A stretch of 12,200 nucleotides of DNA, from assembly GCA_903921965.1 (NCBI GenBank), contig CAIXSE010000879.1, forward strand, positions 1 to 12,200. Direction: 5' to 3'. Under the pieces are notes generated by a model. The model saw only the letters and a list, made by a program, of their open reading frames with translations, did not search any database and was not told the DNA's origin. This DNA comes from an uncultured Thermoleophilia bacterium (GTDB lineage Bacteria > Actinomycetota > Thermoleophilia > UBA2241). This document shows positions 1-6,142 of the stretch, piece after piece (the stretch's first letter is position 1; each line of letters starts with the position of its first letter). The translations under genes and the position numbers were made by a program.

Positions 1-13
1 CGGCACGCAGCTC

Positions 14-37
14 GGTATTACCGTGACAAGTAATACC
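14..37. promoter_or_regulatory. Inverted-repeat operator upstream of vapBC
   Basis: A perfect inverted repeat is visible: GGTATTAC (14-21), an 8-nt spacer, and GTAATACC (30-37). It is AT-rich against a very GC-rich background and ends only 5 nt before the Shine-Dalgarno site of vapB. AbrB-type VapB antitoxins normally repress their own operon by binding a palindrome like this, alone or with VapC, so this is the likely autoregulatory operator. The TAATAC in the right arm could also serve as part of a -10 element, but no convincing -35 was found in the few bases left of it. Confidence 0.75.
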
Positions 38-41
38 ACGC

Positions 42-48
42 GAGGAGG
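42..48 (+). promoter_or_regulatory. Shine-Dalgarno site deciding the vapB start
   Basis: GAGGAGG lies 4 nt before the GTG at 53. The competing in-frame GTG at 23 lies inside the operator repeat and has no such site, so 53 is the better start. Confidence 0.75.
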
Positions 49-52
49 CACC

Positions 53-283
53 GTGAGGATCACCAGCAAGGGTCAGGTCACCATCCCGCAGGACATCCGC
101 GAACGGTTCGGGCTGCTGCCGCACACCGAGGTCGAGTTCGCAGTCGAAGGCAACGTGGTCGTACTGCGCAAGGCGGCGAGCGGGAGCGCCAAGGCGCGCG
201 AATGGATCCGCCGTTACCGCGGCAGCCTCGATGCAGGTATGACGACCGACGAGCTCATGCAGCTGACCAGAGGCGAGGACTGA
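53..283 (+). CDS. vapB: AbrB/MazE-type antitoxin VapB
   Basis: This is a 76-residue protein with a swapped-hairpin AbrB/SpoVT DNA-binding domain at the N-terminus. The segment RITSKGQVTIPQDIRERFG (residues 2-20) is the family hallmark and is followed by EVEFAVEGNVVVLRK. The C-terminal part (about residues 35-76), with AREWIRRYRGSL and TTDELMQLTRGED, is the usual toxin-binding tail. It should neutralise the PIN toxin encoded next and repress the operon through the palindrome at 14-37. The GTG at 53 is chosen because GAGGAGG precedes it at 4 nt; a longer frame from GTG 23 would translate through the operator. The stop TGA overlaps the ATG of vapC by one base (TGATG), which couples translation. 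The partner toxin and the operator make the assignment firm. Confidence 0.9.
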   Translation: MRITSKGQVTIPQDIRERFGLLPHTEVEFAVEGNVVVLRKAASGSAKAREWIRRYRGSLDAGMTTDELMQLTRGED

Positions 284-693
284 TGGTCCGGGTCCTGGTC
301 GACACCAACGTGCTCGTCGACCTGCTGACCGACGACCCCACGTGGGCGACGTGGTCGTCGGACGCGTTCTGCGCATGCATGGACCACGCACGCATGGTCA
401 TCGACACGGCGGTCTACGCCGAGCTCGCCGTGCGCTACCCGTCCGTTGAAGCACTCGAGCAGATGATCGGCGCCGCCGGACTCGAGCGCGAGCAGGTCCC
501 CTGGAGCGCGGCCTTCCTCGCGGGCAAGGCCTTCGACGAGTACCGCCACGCGGGCGGCACGCGCCGCTCCCCGCTCCCCGACTTCTACATCGGCGCGCAC
601 GCCGCCGTCACGGGCATGCGGCTGCTCACGCGTGACGCCGACCGCTACCGCACCTACTTCCCTTCCGTGGAGCTGATCGCGCCCGACTCCTGA
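283..693 (+). CDS. vapC: PIN-domain ribonuclease toxin VapC
   Basis: This 136-residue PIN domain is of normal VapC length. The acidic residues expected for Mg2+ binding are all present: D7 in VLVDTNVLVD, E47 in VYAELA, D100 in PLPDFYIGAHA, and D118 in LLTRDADRYRTYFP. The family cleaves RNA, often tRNA or rRNA, when released from its antitoxin; the target here cannot be told from sequence. The start is the ATG at 283, which overlaps the vapB stop and gives the canonical short N-terminus MVRVLVDTN. A longer frame from 202 is only read-through of the vapB region. The complete active site suggests a functional toxin. Base composition does not differ visibly from the neighbours. No functional link to the C1 genes downstream is evident. 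Confidence 0.92.
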   Translation: MVRVLVDTNVLVDLLTDDPTWATWSSDAFCACMDHARMVIDTAVYAELAVRYPSVEALEQMIGAAGLEREQVPWSAAFLAGKAFDEYRHAGGTRRSPLPDFYIGAHAAVTGMRLLTRDADRYRTYFPSVELIAPDS

Positions 694-778
694 GCCGAGG
701 ACACGCCCGCCGGCCGGACGACCCGCTCGACGCGACGCGCGGGAGACGATACCTGAGCTCAAGGCGCGCTGAACGCCC
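694..778. other. Short convergent intergenic region
   Basis: These 85 nt lie between the convergent ends of vapC and the nucleotidyltransferase gene. A weak stem, GGCG (763-766) with CGCC (774-777), and a palindrome TGAGCTCA (754-761) are visible, but there is no T-tract, so no intrinsic terminator is called. No short gene with a ribosome-binding site was seen. Confidence 0.4.
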
Positions 779-1852
779 TCACCGGCGGCTCACGAGGTAG
801 TCGCCGCGCGCGCCGCCCACGATGAGACGTGCCCCCACGGCGCCGTGCGCCCAGGACACCCGTTCCACCGTGCCGCGCGCCTCGACCACCTCGCCGGCGC
901 GCGCCTGCTCGGCGAACCTCCCGCGGAAGGAGACGATCTCGTCCAGCCCTGCGGGCACCGGGCCCTCGAGAGCCGTCACCCGGTCGATCCTGTAGCTGCA
1001 CGGGCTGAAGAGCGCGTCCGCGTCGTCGGTCACCCGCGCCCTCAGCCCGATCGTCCCCAGCGACTCGTACCTCGGGTCGCCGTACGTCTCCGGCGTCTCC
1101 CACGGCAGCTTGACGAAGCGCAGGAAGACGGAGCGGCCGGCGAACCGCGACTCGTTGACCTTGCGCAGTTGCAGGCGCACGAAGTCCTCCGGTGTCAGAG
1201 GCGTGTCCCGGCGATGCGTGGCGCCGAGGGCGGCGAGCTCGCCCGTGTCCGGCAGGCGCACGGGCGCGCCGGGGTCGCGCAGCAGGCGCGACCACGCGTC
1301 CCTCACCGCGTGGCCCTCCAGCTCGCCGTAGACGACCACATCGACGTCCGACGCGGCCTCGTGGAGGCCGAACAGAAGGGAGCCCGTGAGGCCCGCGCTG
1401 CCGGGCGGGAGCCCGCTCTCGCTTTCGAGGAGCTCGCAGACAGCGAGCGCCGCCTCCTCCACGGCATCACCCGGGCCGGCCTCCCGCAGCTCACGCAGGC
1501 GCGCCCGCGGGTCGTGCACGCGTCGTACGCGGTCGTGCGGGACCGTCTGCACGCGCACGCCGAGGACGCGGTCGTCGACGACGTAGTCCTCGTCGTGCCG
1601 GGCCAGTTCCTCGAGCTGCTCGCCGAACGCGTACAGACGGCGGTACCGCACCCCGGCGCGCCTCCGCGGACCCCTGGGATCGGGCGCGTACCGCAGGTAC
1701 GCCACCGTGCGCCCGGGCGGGTGTGCGTGGCCCTTGACCGTGAAGATCAGGCCGTCGCGGCACTCCAGGGCGAACCCCTCGATGGGGGGCACCTCCGGCA
1801 GGCCTCCACGCGCGCCCGCGCCGCCCGGCGGCGAGGCCTGGGCGGAGACCAT
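779..1852 (-). CDS. Archaeal-type predicted nucleotidyltransferase
   Basis: This 357-residue protein has a nucleotidyltransferase core. The segment GLTGSLLFGLHEAASDVDVV (residues 154-173) contains the GS signature (157-158) and the DxD pair (D169, D171) that binds metal and NTP in this superfamily. An N-terminal segment with LIFTVKGHAHPPGR (35-48) and a C-terminal segment ending EIVSFRGRFAEQ...GEVVEARGTVERV are conserved in a family of archaeal 'predicted nucleotidyltransferases' (COG2413-like, from memory). The substrate is unknown; it could nucleotidylate a small molecule, RNA or protein. The ATG at 1852 is preferred over a start at 1963 because GGGAGG (1857-1862) precedes it at 4 nt, and the upstream extension is low-complexity and would cover the intergenic promoter region. 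It is divergent from mfnB, 125 nt away, so co-regulation with methanofuran genes is possible but inferred. Confidence 0.75.
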   Translation of the reverse strand: MVSAQASPPGGAGARGGLPEVPPIEGFALECRDGLIFTVKGHAHPPGRTVAYLRYAPDPRGPRRRAGVRYRRLYAFGEQLEELARHDEDYVVDDRVLGVRVQTVPHDRVRRVHDPRARLRELREAGPGDAVEEAALAVCELLESESGLPPGSAGLTGSLLFGLHEAASDVDVVVYGELEGHAVRDAWSRLLRDPGAPVRLPDTGELAALGATHRRDTPLTPEDFVRLQLRKVNESRFAGRSVFLRFVKLPWETPETYGDPRYESLGTIGLRARVTDDADALFSPCSYRIDRVTALEGPVPAGLDEIVSFRGRFAEQARAGEVVEARGTVERVSWAHGAVGARLIVGGARGDYLVSRR

Positions 1853-1856
1853 CGGG

Positions 1857-1862
1857 CCTCCC
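1857..1862 (-). promoter_or_regulatory. Shine-Dalgarno site deciding the nucleotidyltransferase start
   Basis: On the minus strand GGGAGG is followed by CCCG and then ATG at 1852. It supports 1852 rather than the longer in-frame start at 1963. Confidence 0.6.
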
Positions 1863-1893
1863 GCACCAGCGCCGCGGCCTCCGGCGACCGGGA

Positions 1894-1923
1894 TTGTCGC
1901 CTCGGGACGAGCCGGTGTAGAGT
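1894..1923 (+). promoter_or_regulatory. Candidate sigma-70-type promoter of mfnB
   Basis: TTGTCG (1894-1899) and TAGAGT (1918-1923) are separated by 18 nt. This resembles the loose high-GC bacterial consensus of a TTGAC-like -35 and a TAnnnT -10. Transcription would start near 1930, leaving a leader of roughly 48 nt before GTG 1978. It sits in the divergent region between the nucleotidyltransferase and mfnB. This is pattern matching only. Confidence 0.4.
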
Positions 1924-1977
1924 CAGGCCGGTCCACGTCGTCCACCCCCCTGGTCCGCGTCACGGAGAGGCTTCGCC

Positions 1978-2688
1978 GTGCAACTGCTGGTCAGCGTCGT
2001 CAGCGAAGATGAGGTCGCGGCCGCCGTCTCCGGCGGTGCGGACATCATCGACGTCAAGAACCCCGCCGAAGGCTCCCTGGGCGCGCCGCCCGTCCACGTG
2101 GTGCGGCGCGTGCGCGAGGCCGCCCCGGCGCACCTCCCGGTGAGCGTCGCGATCGGCGACATGCCACACGTGCCCGGCGTGGCCGGTCTGGCCGCCGCGG
2201 GCGCAGCGGCCTGCGGCGTGGAGTACGTCAAGGTGGGGCTCATGGGGTCCCGCACACCGGATGCCGCCGTCGAGCTCCTCGCTTCCGTGTGCCGTGCCGT
2301 CCGCGAAACCCGGCCGGGCGCCAGGGTCATGGCCGCGGGGTACGGCGACGCCGCCCGCGTCGGCGCTCTCCCCGTCGAACACCTTCGCGACGTGGCCTGC
2401 GCCGCCGGCGCCGCCGGCTGCATGATCGACACCGCCGTCAAGGACGGCTCCACGCTGTTCGACGCCGTGTCAGACGACGAACTCCGTGCGTTCGTCGCCT
2501 CGTGCCGGGCGGCCGGCCTTCTCAGCGCGCTCGCCGGCTCACTGCTCGCCGACGACATCCCACGGGTCGCCGCCCTCGGCGCCGACATCGCAGGCGTGCG
2601 CGGCGCCGCCTGCAGCGGCGACCGGCTCACCGGCAGGGTGGACGAAGGGGCCGTGCGCCGCCTCAAGGCGCTCGCCTCGGCAGGCTGA
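1978..2688 (+). CDS. mfnB: (5-formylfuran-3-yl)methyl phosphate synthase
   Basis: MfnB (DUF556 family, EC 4.2.3.153) condenses two glyceraldehyde-3-phosphate molecules into the phosphorylated formylfuran that becomes the furan ring of methanofuran. The 236-residue length matches the family. The two lysines known as catalytic in the Methanocaldococcus enzyme fall at the same numbers here: K27 in IIDVKNP and K155 in DTAVKDG. K85 in EYVKVGLMG is also conserved. The repeated beta/alpha pattern fits a TIM barrel, and it ends with the GVRGAAC segment. The GTG start at 1978 is preceded by GGAGAGG (1964-1970) at 7 nt. The gene is alone on the plus strand here and converges on mfnE, whose coding end overlaps it by 26 nt. 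The enzyme should be cytoplasmic. Confidence 0.93.
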   Translation: MQLLVSVVSEDEVAAAVSGGADIIDVKNPAEGSLGAPPVHVVRRVREAAPAHLPVSVAIGDMPHVPGVAGLAAAGAAACGVEYVKVGLMGSRTPDAAVELLASVCRAVRETRPGARVMAAGYGDAARVGALPVEHLRDVACAAGAAGCMIDTAVKDGSTLFDAVSDDELRAFVASCRAAGLLSALAGSLLADDIPRVAALGADIAGVRGAACSGDRLTGRVDEGAVRRLKALASAG

Positions 2689-3322
2689 GGCCGCCGCAGC
2701 GGCCGTCGTCCAGCAGCTCCTCCAGCTGACCGTCGGCGCCGCCGTCGAGCACGTAGAGCGGCGCCTCGAGACCACCCACGACCTGGCCGAAGTACCGGTC
2801 CACGGCTTCCCAGCCCGCCAGCTCACGGGGCGTCACAGCAGCACCCGCGGCCGGCCGGCCCGACGGCAGCGGCACGGCCATCCCCGCCGCGTCCTTGAGC
2901 AGGACCAGGCGGGCGGCTCGGCACTCCCGCGCCACCCAGGCGGCGATGCTGTCGGAGGTCACGTCCCACGTGTGCGGCAGCGGGTCGGCCGCGCGCAGCC
3001 ACGCGCCGGGCAGCAGCACCCGCGGCGCTCCGGGCGCGGCGCCGAGCGCCTCCTCGCGACTCCCGGCCGGGCGGCTCTGCTCGATGAGCCCGGCAAGCGC
3101 CGTACCGTAGACGTCCATCGCCGTCACGGCCATCCAGTGCGCGGTCGACGCTCCCAGGCGCTCCCGGTCGTCCAGATCGCGTACCGCGTCGGCGAACGCT
3201 CCGCCGCCGGGCACGATGAGCAGGCCGTGCCGCCGCGCCAGCAGGGCGAGGCGGTCGGCGAGGCGGCGCAGGCCGCCGCGACGTGCGAGCCGGCCGCCGA
3301 CCTTGAGCACGGTCAGGTCCAC
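2663..3322 (-). CDS. mfnE: [5-(aminomethyl)furan-3-yl]methyl phosphate kinase
   Basis: This is a 219-residue amino-acid-kinase-fold protein. Visible motifs are LKVGGRL (6-12, nucleotide-binding lysine and glycines), LLIVPGGGAFADAVR (34-48), the AHWMAVTAMDVYG helix (61-73), HTWDVTSDSIAAW (117-129) and LVLLKDAAGM (139-148). In methanogens MfnE (EC 2.7.4.31) phosphorylates F1-P to the diphosphate that MfnF uses. A distant member of the fold, such as a uridylate or isopentenyl-phosphate kinase, is less likely given the mfnB, mfnD and mfnF neighbours. The GTG at 3322 overlaps the end of mfnF by 10 nt, so the two are translationally coupled; GTG at 3310 is an alternative. The 3' end overlaps mfnB antisense by 26 nt. 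Confidence 0.85.
   Translation of the reverse strand: MDLTVLKVGGRLARRGGLRRLADRLALLARRHGLLIVPGGGAFADAVRDLDDRERLGASTAHWMAVTAMDVYGTALAGLIEQSRPAGSREEALGAAPGAPRVLLPGAWLRAADPLPHTWDVTSDSIAAWVARECRAARLVLLKDAAGMAVPLPSGRPAAGAAVTPRELAGWEAVDRYFGQVVGGLEAPLYVLDGGADGQLEELLDDGRCGGLSLPRRAP
2689..2704. terminator. GC hairpin after mfnB stop
   Basis: GGCCGC (2689-2694), loop CGCA and GCGGCC (2699-2704) form a perfect 6-bp stem directly after the mfnB TGA. There is no T-tract, so it could only be a U-less terminator or pause site. It also lies within the last codons of mfnE on the other strand, so coding constraint is an alternative explanation. Confidence 0.3.
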
Positions 3323-4374
3323 CGCTCCACCAGTCCGAACGCACGTCCCGCGACCACGGCCACCGCGCAGGCCGGGAACGCCACGGGGTCCAGCGGCCCG
3401 CGGGCCGCCTCCTCGAGAAGATCCAGCCCCACGACCCGCGCCACGTCGTCCGCGAGGAATGCCCCGACACCGACGGCGAGCAGCGGCAACCTCGCGGCGC
3501 CCTGAGCCGCCAGCACCTGGGCCACGCCATCGGCCACCTGCGCCGCCTGCCGCCGGGCCAGGTACGCGGCGATCGCCGCCGTCTCGGCCTCCGTCTGCAC
3601 TTCCGCATCCTCGCAGACGAGCCTGGCCAGCCTGGCGCGAGACTCCGCGGCGCTCGTGCCACGCCCGTCGGGCGTCGGGCACGTGTACTGCCCGGGCTGC
3701 AGGCGCCCGAGGGTGACGTACACGTCCGCGGTCTGTGCGAACCATTCCGCGGCCACCCGGCACCAGCCGCCCCGCAACGGGACGAAAGGAGCGAAGGTGT
3801 TGGGGTTGGTCCGCAGCACGCCCGTGTAGACCAGCTCTCCGCTCACGAGGCGATCGGCGTCGGTGAGGCCGCGGGCCGCGACGCGGCCGCCGCGCACAGG
3901 AATGATGTCGGTGGTGGTGCTGCCGACGTCGACCAGCAGGCAGTCCGCGACCCGCTCCGCCGCCAGCGCGGCCGAGGCGACCCAGTTCGTCGCGGCCACC
4001 TCCAGCGGACGCCCGCGCGCCTGCGCGAACGAGACCGCGCGGCCTTGCGTGTCGAGCAGGAGTCCGGGCTCGCCGCCGAAGGCGTCCTCCAGCGCGTCCA
4101 GGACGAACAGCACCCCCTCACGCCTGCTGCGGAAGACGTCCGACAGCTCGGCGGTCATGGTCACGCCCATGGGTGTGCCCGGATCGAGCCCGGCCTCGAC
4201 GGCGCATCCCCTGAGCACCTGTGCGAGCGCCTCGGGGTCGCGCCACACCTCGAAGGGGCGCACGACGGCCCGCACGGCGGCCACGCAGCCGCCACGGACA
4301 CTCAGCGCCGCCAGCTTCACGTTGACCCCGCCGATGTCCCAGCCCGCCACCGTGAGCGCCTGAGCCCTAGTCAT
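3313..4374 (-). CDS. mfnF: Methanofuran core synthase MfnF (H4MPT-linked C1 family)
   Basis: This 353-residue protein belongs to the hydantoinase/oxoprolinase-like ASKHA family once annotated as 'probable H4MPT-linked C1 transfer pathway protein' (TIGR03123). To my knowledge this family includes MfnF, which condenses the furan diphosphate with gamma-glutamyl-tyramine to give the aryl-ether core of methanofuran. Seen directly: GWDIGGVNVKLA (11-22, first phosphate loop), CLLVDVGSTTTDIIPV (145-160, second phosphate loop), SGELVYTGVLRTN (178-190) and LAVGVGAFLADDVAR (299-313). ATG 4374 is used because it gives the canonical N-terminus, with GGAGGG close upstream. It overlaps the end of mfnD by 8 nt and the start of mfnE by 10 nt. 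The D-F-E operon order strongly supports the role. The natural substrate in bacteria may be the tyrosine rather than the tyramine derivative. Confidence 0.82.
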   Translation of the reverse strand: MTRAQALTVAGWDIGGVNVKLAALSVRGGCVAAVRAVVRPFEVWRDPEALAQVLRGCAVEAGLDPGTPMGVTMTAELSDVFRSRREGVLFVLDALEDAFGGEPGLLLDTQGRAVSFAQARGRPLEVAATNWVASAALAAERVADCLLVDVGSTTTDIIPVRGGRVAARGLTDADRLVSGELVYTGVLRTNPNTFAPFVPLRGGWCRVAAEWFAQTADVYVTLGRLQPGQYTCPTPDGRGTSAAESRARLARLVCEDAEVQTEAETAAIAAYLARRQAAQVADGVAQVLAAQGAARLPLLAVGVGAFLADDVARVVGLDLLEEAARGPLDPVAFPACAVAVVAGRAFGLVERWT

Positions 4375-5401
4375 GACCCTCCACCGAGAACGGCACGGGC
4401 CGCCGCACCGCGACAGGCCCGGGCGGAAGCACCCCGTCGACGCACGCCCGCCACAGAGCAGGAGCAAGGTCGAGCTGCAGGGCGCGCGGCAGCGCCAGCA
4501 CCGGCGTCGTGACGCGCGGGTTGATCTCGAGCACCCTGCATCCCCCGGCGCCGACGATGAGGTCGACGCCCACGAGCCCTGTCAGGCCCGGGACCAGCTC
4601 CACCGCGTCCCGGGCCACCAGGAACGCCACATCACGGAGGCCGTGATCCACACCGACAGTGCCCCCCCGGTACGACGCGGACGGCCCGAGCACGACATCC
4701 TGGGCGTTGAGACAGAGGGCACAGGCACGGCCTCCGCCGGCCAGCAGCGAGACGCTCATCGCTTCACCCGGCTCCAGGCGTTGCACGAGCACAGGGCCGC
4801 CATCGACACGGTGTGCGGCAGCCATCGCCTCCACCAACTCGGCGTCGTCACGGGCTTTGCCAACGCCTTCACAGGCCGCTCCCAGCCTCGGTTTGACCAC
4901 CACAGGGTACCCGATGGCGGCGGCGGCCTCGCGTGCCTCGCCGACGCCGGCGGCCTCGCGGCACGCCGGCACGGGCCGTCCCGCCTCCTTCAGGCGGCGG
5001 GACAACGCGCCCTTGTCGGCCGCCGCGGCGACCGCCGCCGAAGGGCTGCCGAGGAGGAGTGCTCCCGTCCGCTCGACCACGGCAGACGCCCGCGCGAGCA
5101 CCCCGCCCGTCTCGGGAGCCACGACGAGCGCCGCCCCGCAGCGGGACGCGAGCGAGGACAGCGCCGCCAGCCCGGTACCCGGCGCGACACGCACGACCTC
5201 GTCGGCCGGCAGACCGTCGTGGCCGAGCCGCGCGTCGCAGGTGGTCACCAGCGGAAGGCGCCCCCACACCCGGAACAGCGCCGTCACCGCCAGCTGGACG
5301 GCGCGCGCCTCGCGCCACCAGCCCGGAAGCGCCCCGTCCGCGGGCAGGCCGCCACCGGTGATATGTTCGTACACCAGGATCGCCGAAGGAGCCTCAGCCA
5401 T
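4367..5401 (-). CDS. mfnD: ATP-grasp tyramine/tyrosine-glutamate ligase MfnD
   Basis: This 344-residue ATP-grasp enzyme should be the homologue of MfnD (EC 6.3.4.24), which links L-glutamate to tyramine. Bacterial methylofuran is reported to contain tyrosine instead, so tyrosine may be the acceptor. The N-terminal ILVYEHITGGGL (8-19) is typical of this subfamily. ATP-grasp landmarks are AADKGALSRRL (127-137), YPVVVKPRLGAACEGVGKA (165-183), VQRLEPGEAMSVSLL (206-220), and the metal site VGVDLIVG...VLEINPRVTT (277-299). The ATG at 5401 overlaps the ATG of the HisA-like gene on the other strand. A second in-frame ATG at 5407 is possible. The only Shine-Dalgarno candidate is GGGGA about 8 nt before 5401, inside the HisA-like gene. 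It heads the mfnDFE operon. Confidence 0.8.
   Translation of the reverse strand: MAEAPSAILVYEHITGGGLPADGALPGWWREARAVQLAVTALFRVWGRLPLVTTCDARLGHDGLPADEVVRVAPGTGLAALSSLASRCGAALVVAPETGGVLARASAVVERTGALLLGSPSAAVAAAADKGALSRRLKEAGRPVPACREAAGVGEAREAAAAIGYPVVVKPRLGAACEGVGKARDDAELVEAMAAAHRVDGGPVLVQRLEPGEAMSVSLLAGGGRACALCLNAQDVVLGPSASYRGGTVGVDHGLRDVAFLVARDAVELVPGLTGLVGVDLIVGAGGCRVLEINPRVTTPVLALPRALQLDLAPALWRACVDGVLPPGPVAVRRPVPFSVEGHD
5359..5367 (+). promoter_or_regulatory. Candidate extended -10 for the HisA-like gene
   Basis: TGATATGTT (TGn followed by TATGTT) is an extended -10 pattern 32 nt before ATG 5400. It lies in an AT-richer patch inside the start of mfnD on the opposite strand. No good -35 is visible, which extended -10 promoters can tolerate. 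It also encodes conserved mfnD residues (EHIT), so chance cannot be excluded. Confidence 0.3.
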
Positions 5402-6137
5402 GGACATCGTCCCCGTCGTCGACCTCATGGACGGTCGCGTCGTGCAGGGCCGGGCCGGAGAGCGAGAGAAGTACCGTCCCGTGGACAGCGCCCTCGTCGA
5501 GGGCAGCGACCCCCTGGACGTAGCCCAGGCCCTGCTCCGGCACACGGGCGCGACGCGGCTGTACGTTGCCGACCTCGATGCCATCACGGGCCGCGGCGCA
5601 CAACTCGCGGCGCTCTCGCGGCTGGCGAGCGAGACCACGGCCGAGCTGTGGGTCGACGCCGGCGTGGCAACGCCGCGAGCCGCGCACGACCTCCTCGAGG
5701 CCGGCGCCGCGCGCGTCGTGGTCGGCACCGAGACCCTGCCCGGCGCGGACGCTCTCGGCGCCCTCCGCGCCTCCTTGTCCGACCAGCGGCTGCTGCTCAG
5801 CCTGGACCTCGGCGACGAGGGCCTGCTCAGCCCGTCCCCCGCACTCAGGGGCCTCGGCCCCGCCTCCGCCCTGCGGGCGCTGGACGCGGACGACCTGCCG
5901 CAGGTGCTGGTGCTCACGCTCCGCCGCGTCGGCACCTCGTCCGGACCCGACCTGGCGACGCTGGACGCGTTCCGCGCCGCGTTCCCCGGTGTGTCGCTCG
6001 TCGCCGGCGGAGGAGTGCGTTCGCCGGCAGACCTCACGGCGCTGGCCGGGCGCGGCGTGGACGCGGTCCTGGTGGCCACCGCGATCCATTCGCGCGCGCT
6101 GGACGCCGCCGCCATCCGCGCGTTGCGCACGCACTGA
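5400..6137 (+). CDS. HisA/HisF-family TIM-barrel protein of C1 cluster
   Basis: This 245-residue (beta/alpha)8 protein resembles HisA and HisF. D8 in the opening MDIVPVVDLMDGRVVQG matches the first catalytic aspartate of HisA. D136 in LLLSLDLGD is a candidate for the second. VAGGGVRS (201-208) and AVLVATAIHS (222-231) are the usual phosphate-binding loops. It is probably not histidine HisA: no his genes are nearby, and related proteins recur in methanogens and in bacterial H4MPT gene clusters (TIGR00734-like, from memory). The substrate is unknown; an isomerase or lyase acting on a phosphorylated sugar-linked intermediate of the pterin or furan cofactor is a reasonable inference. GAAGGAG (5385-5391) precedes ATG at 8 nt. 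Its end lies 5 nt from the convergent end of the CitG-like gene. Confidence 0.8.
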   Translation: MDIVPVVDLMDGRVVQGRAGEREKYRPVDSALVEGSDPLDVAQALLRHTGATRLYVADLDAITGRGAQLAALSRLASETTAELWVDAGVATPRAAHDLLEAGAARVVVGTETLPGADALGALRASLSDQRLLLSLDLGDEGLLSPSPALRGLGPASALRALDADDLPQVLVLTLRRVGTSSGPDLATLDAFRAAFPGVSLVAGGGVRSPADLTALAGRGVDAVLVATAIHSRALDAAAIRALRTH

Positions 6138-6142
6138 CCCGC

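Noticed and set aside
23..52. Alternative vapB start at GTG 23
   Set aside because: It lies within the inverted repeat and has no Shine-Dalgarno, whereas GTG 53 has GAGGAGG at 4 nt.
694..778. Intrinsic terminator between vapC and the nucleotidyltransferase gene
   Set aside because: Only short 4-bp stems and a small palindrome are visible and there is no T-rich tract.
1853..1963. N-terminal extension of the nucleotidyltransferase to 1963
   Set aside because: The added residues are glycine/proline/arginine-rich without similarity to the family, and they would cover the divergent promoter region; GGGAGG favours 1852.
845..2143. Long plus-strand open frame opposite the nucleotidyltransferase gene
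   Set aside because: Arginine/alanine-rich with no recognisable domain; it runs through the intergenic promoter region and into mfnB out of frame. The minus-strand protein has coherent motifs.
5400..6137. Genuine histidine-biosynthesis HisA
   Set aside because: No other his gene is nearby, and HisA/HisF-like proteins of this kind recur in H4MPT gene neighbourhoods. It cannot be fully excluded without a genome-wide search.
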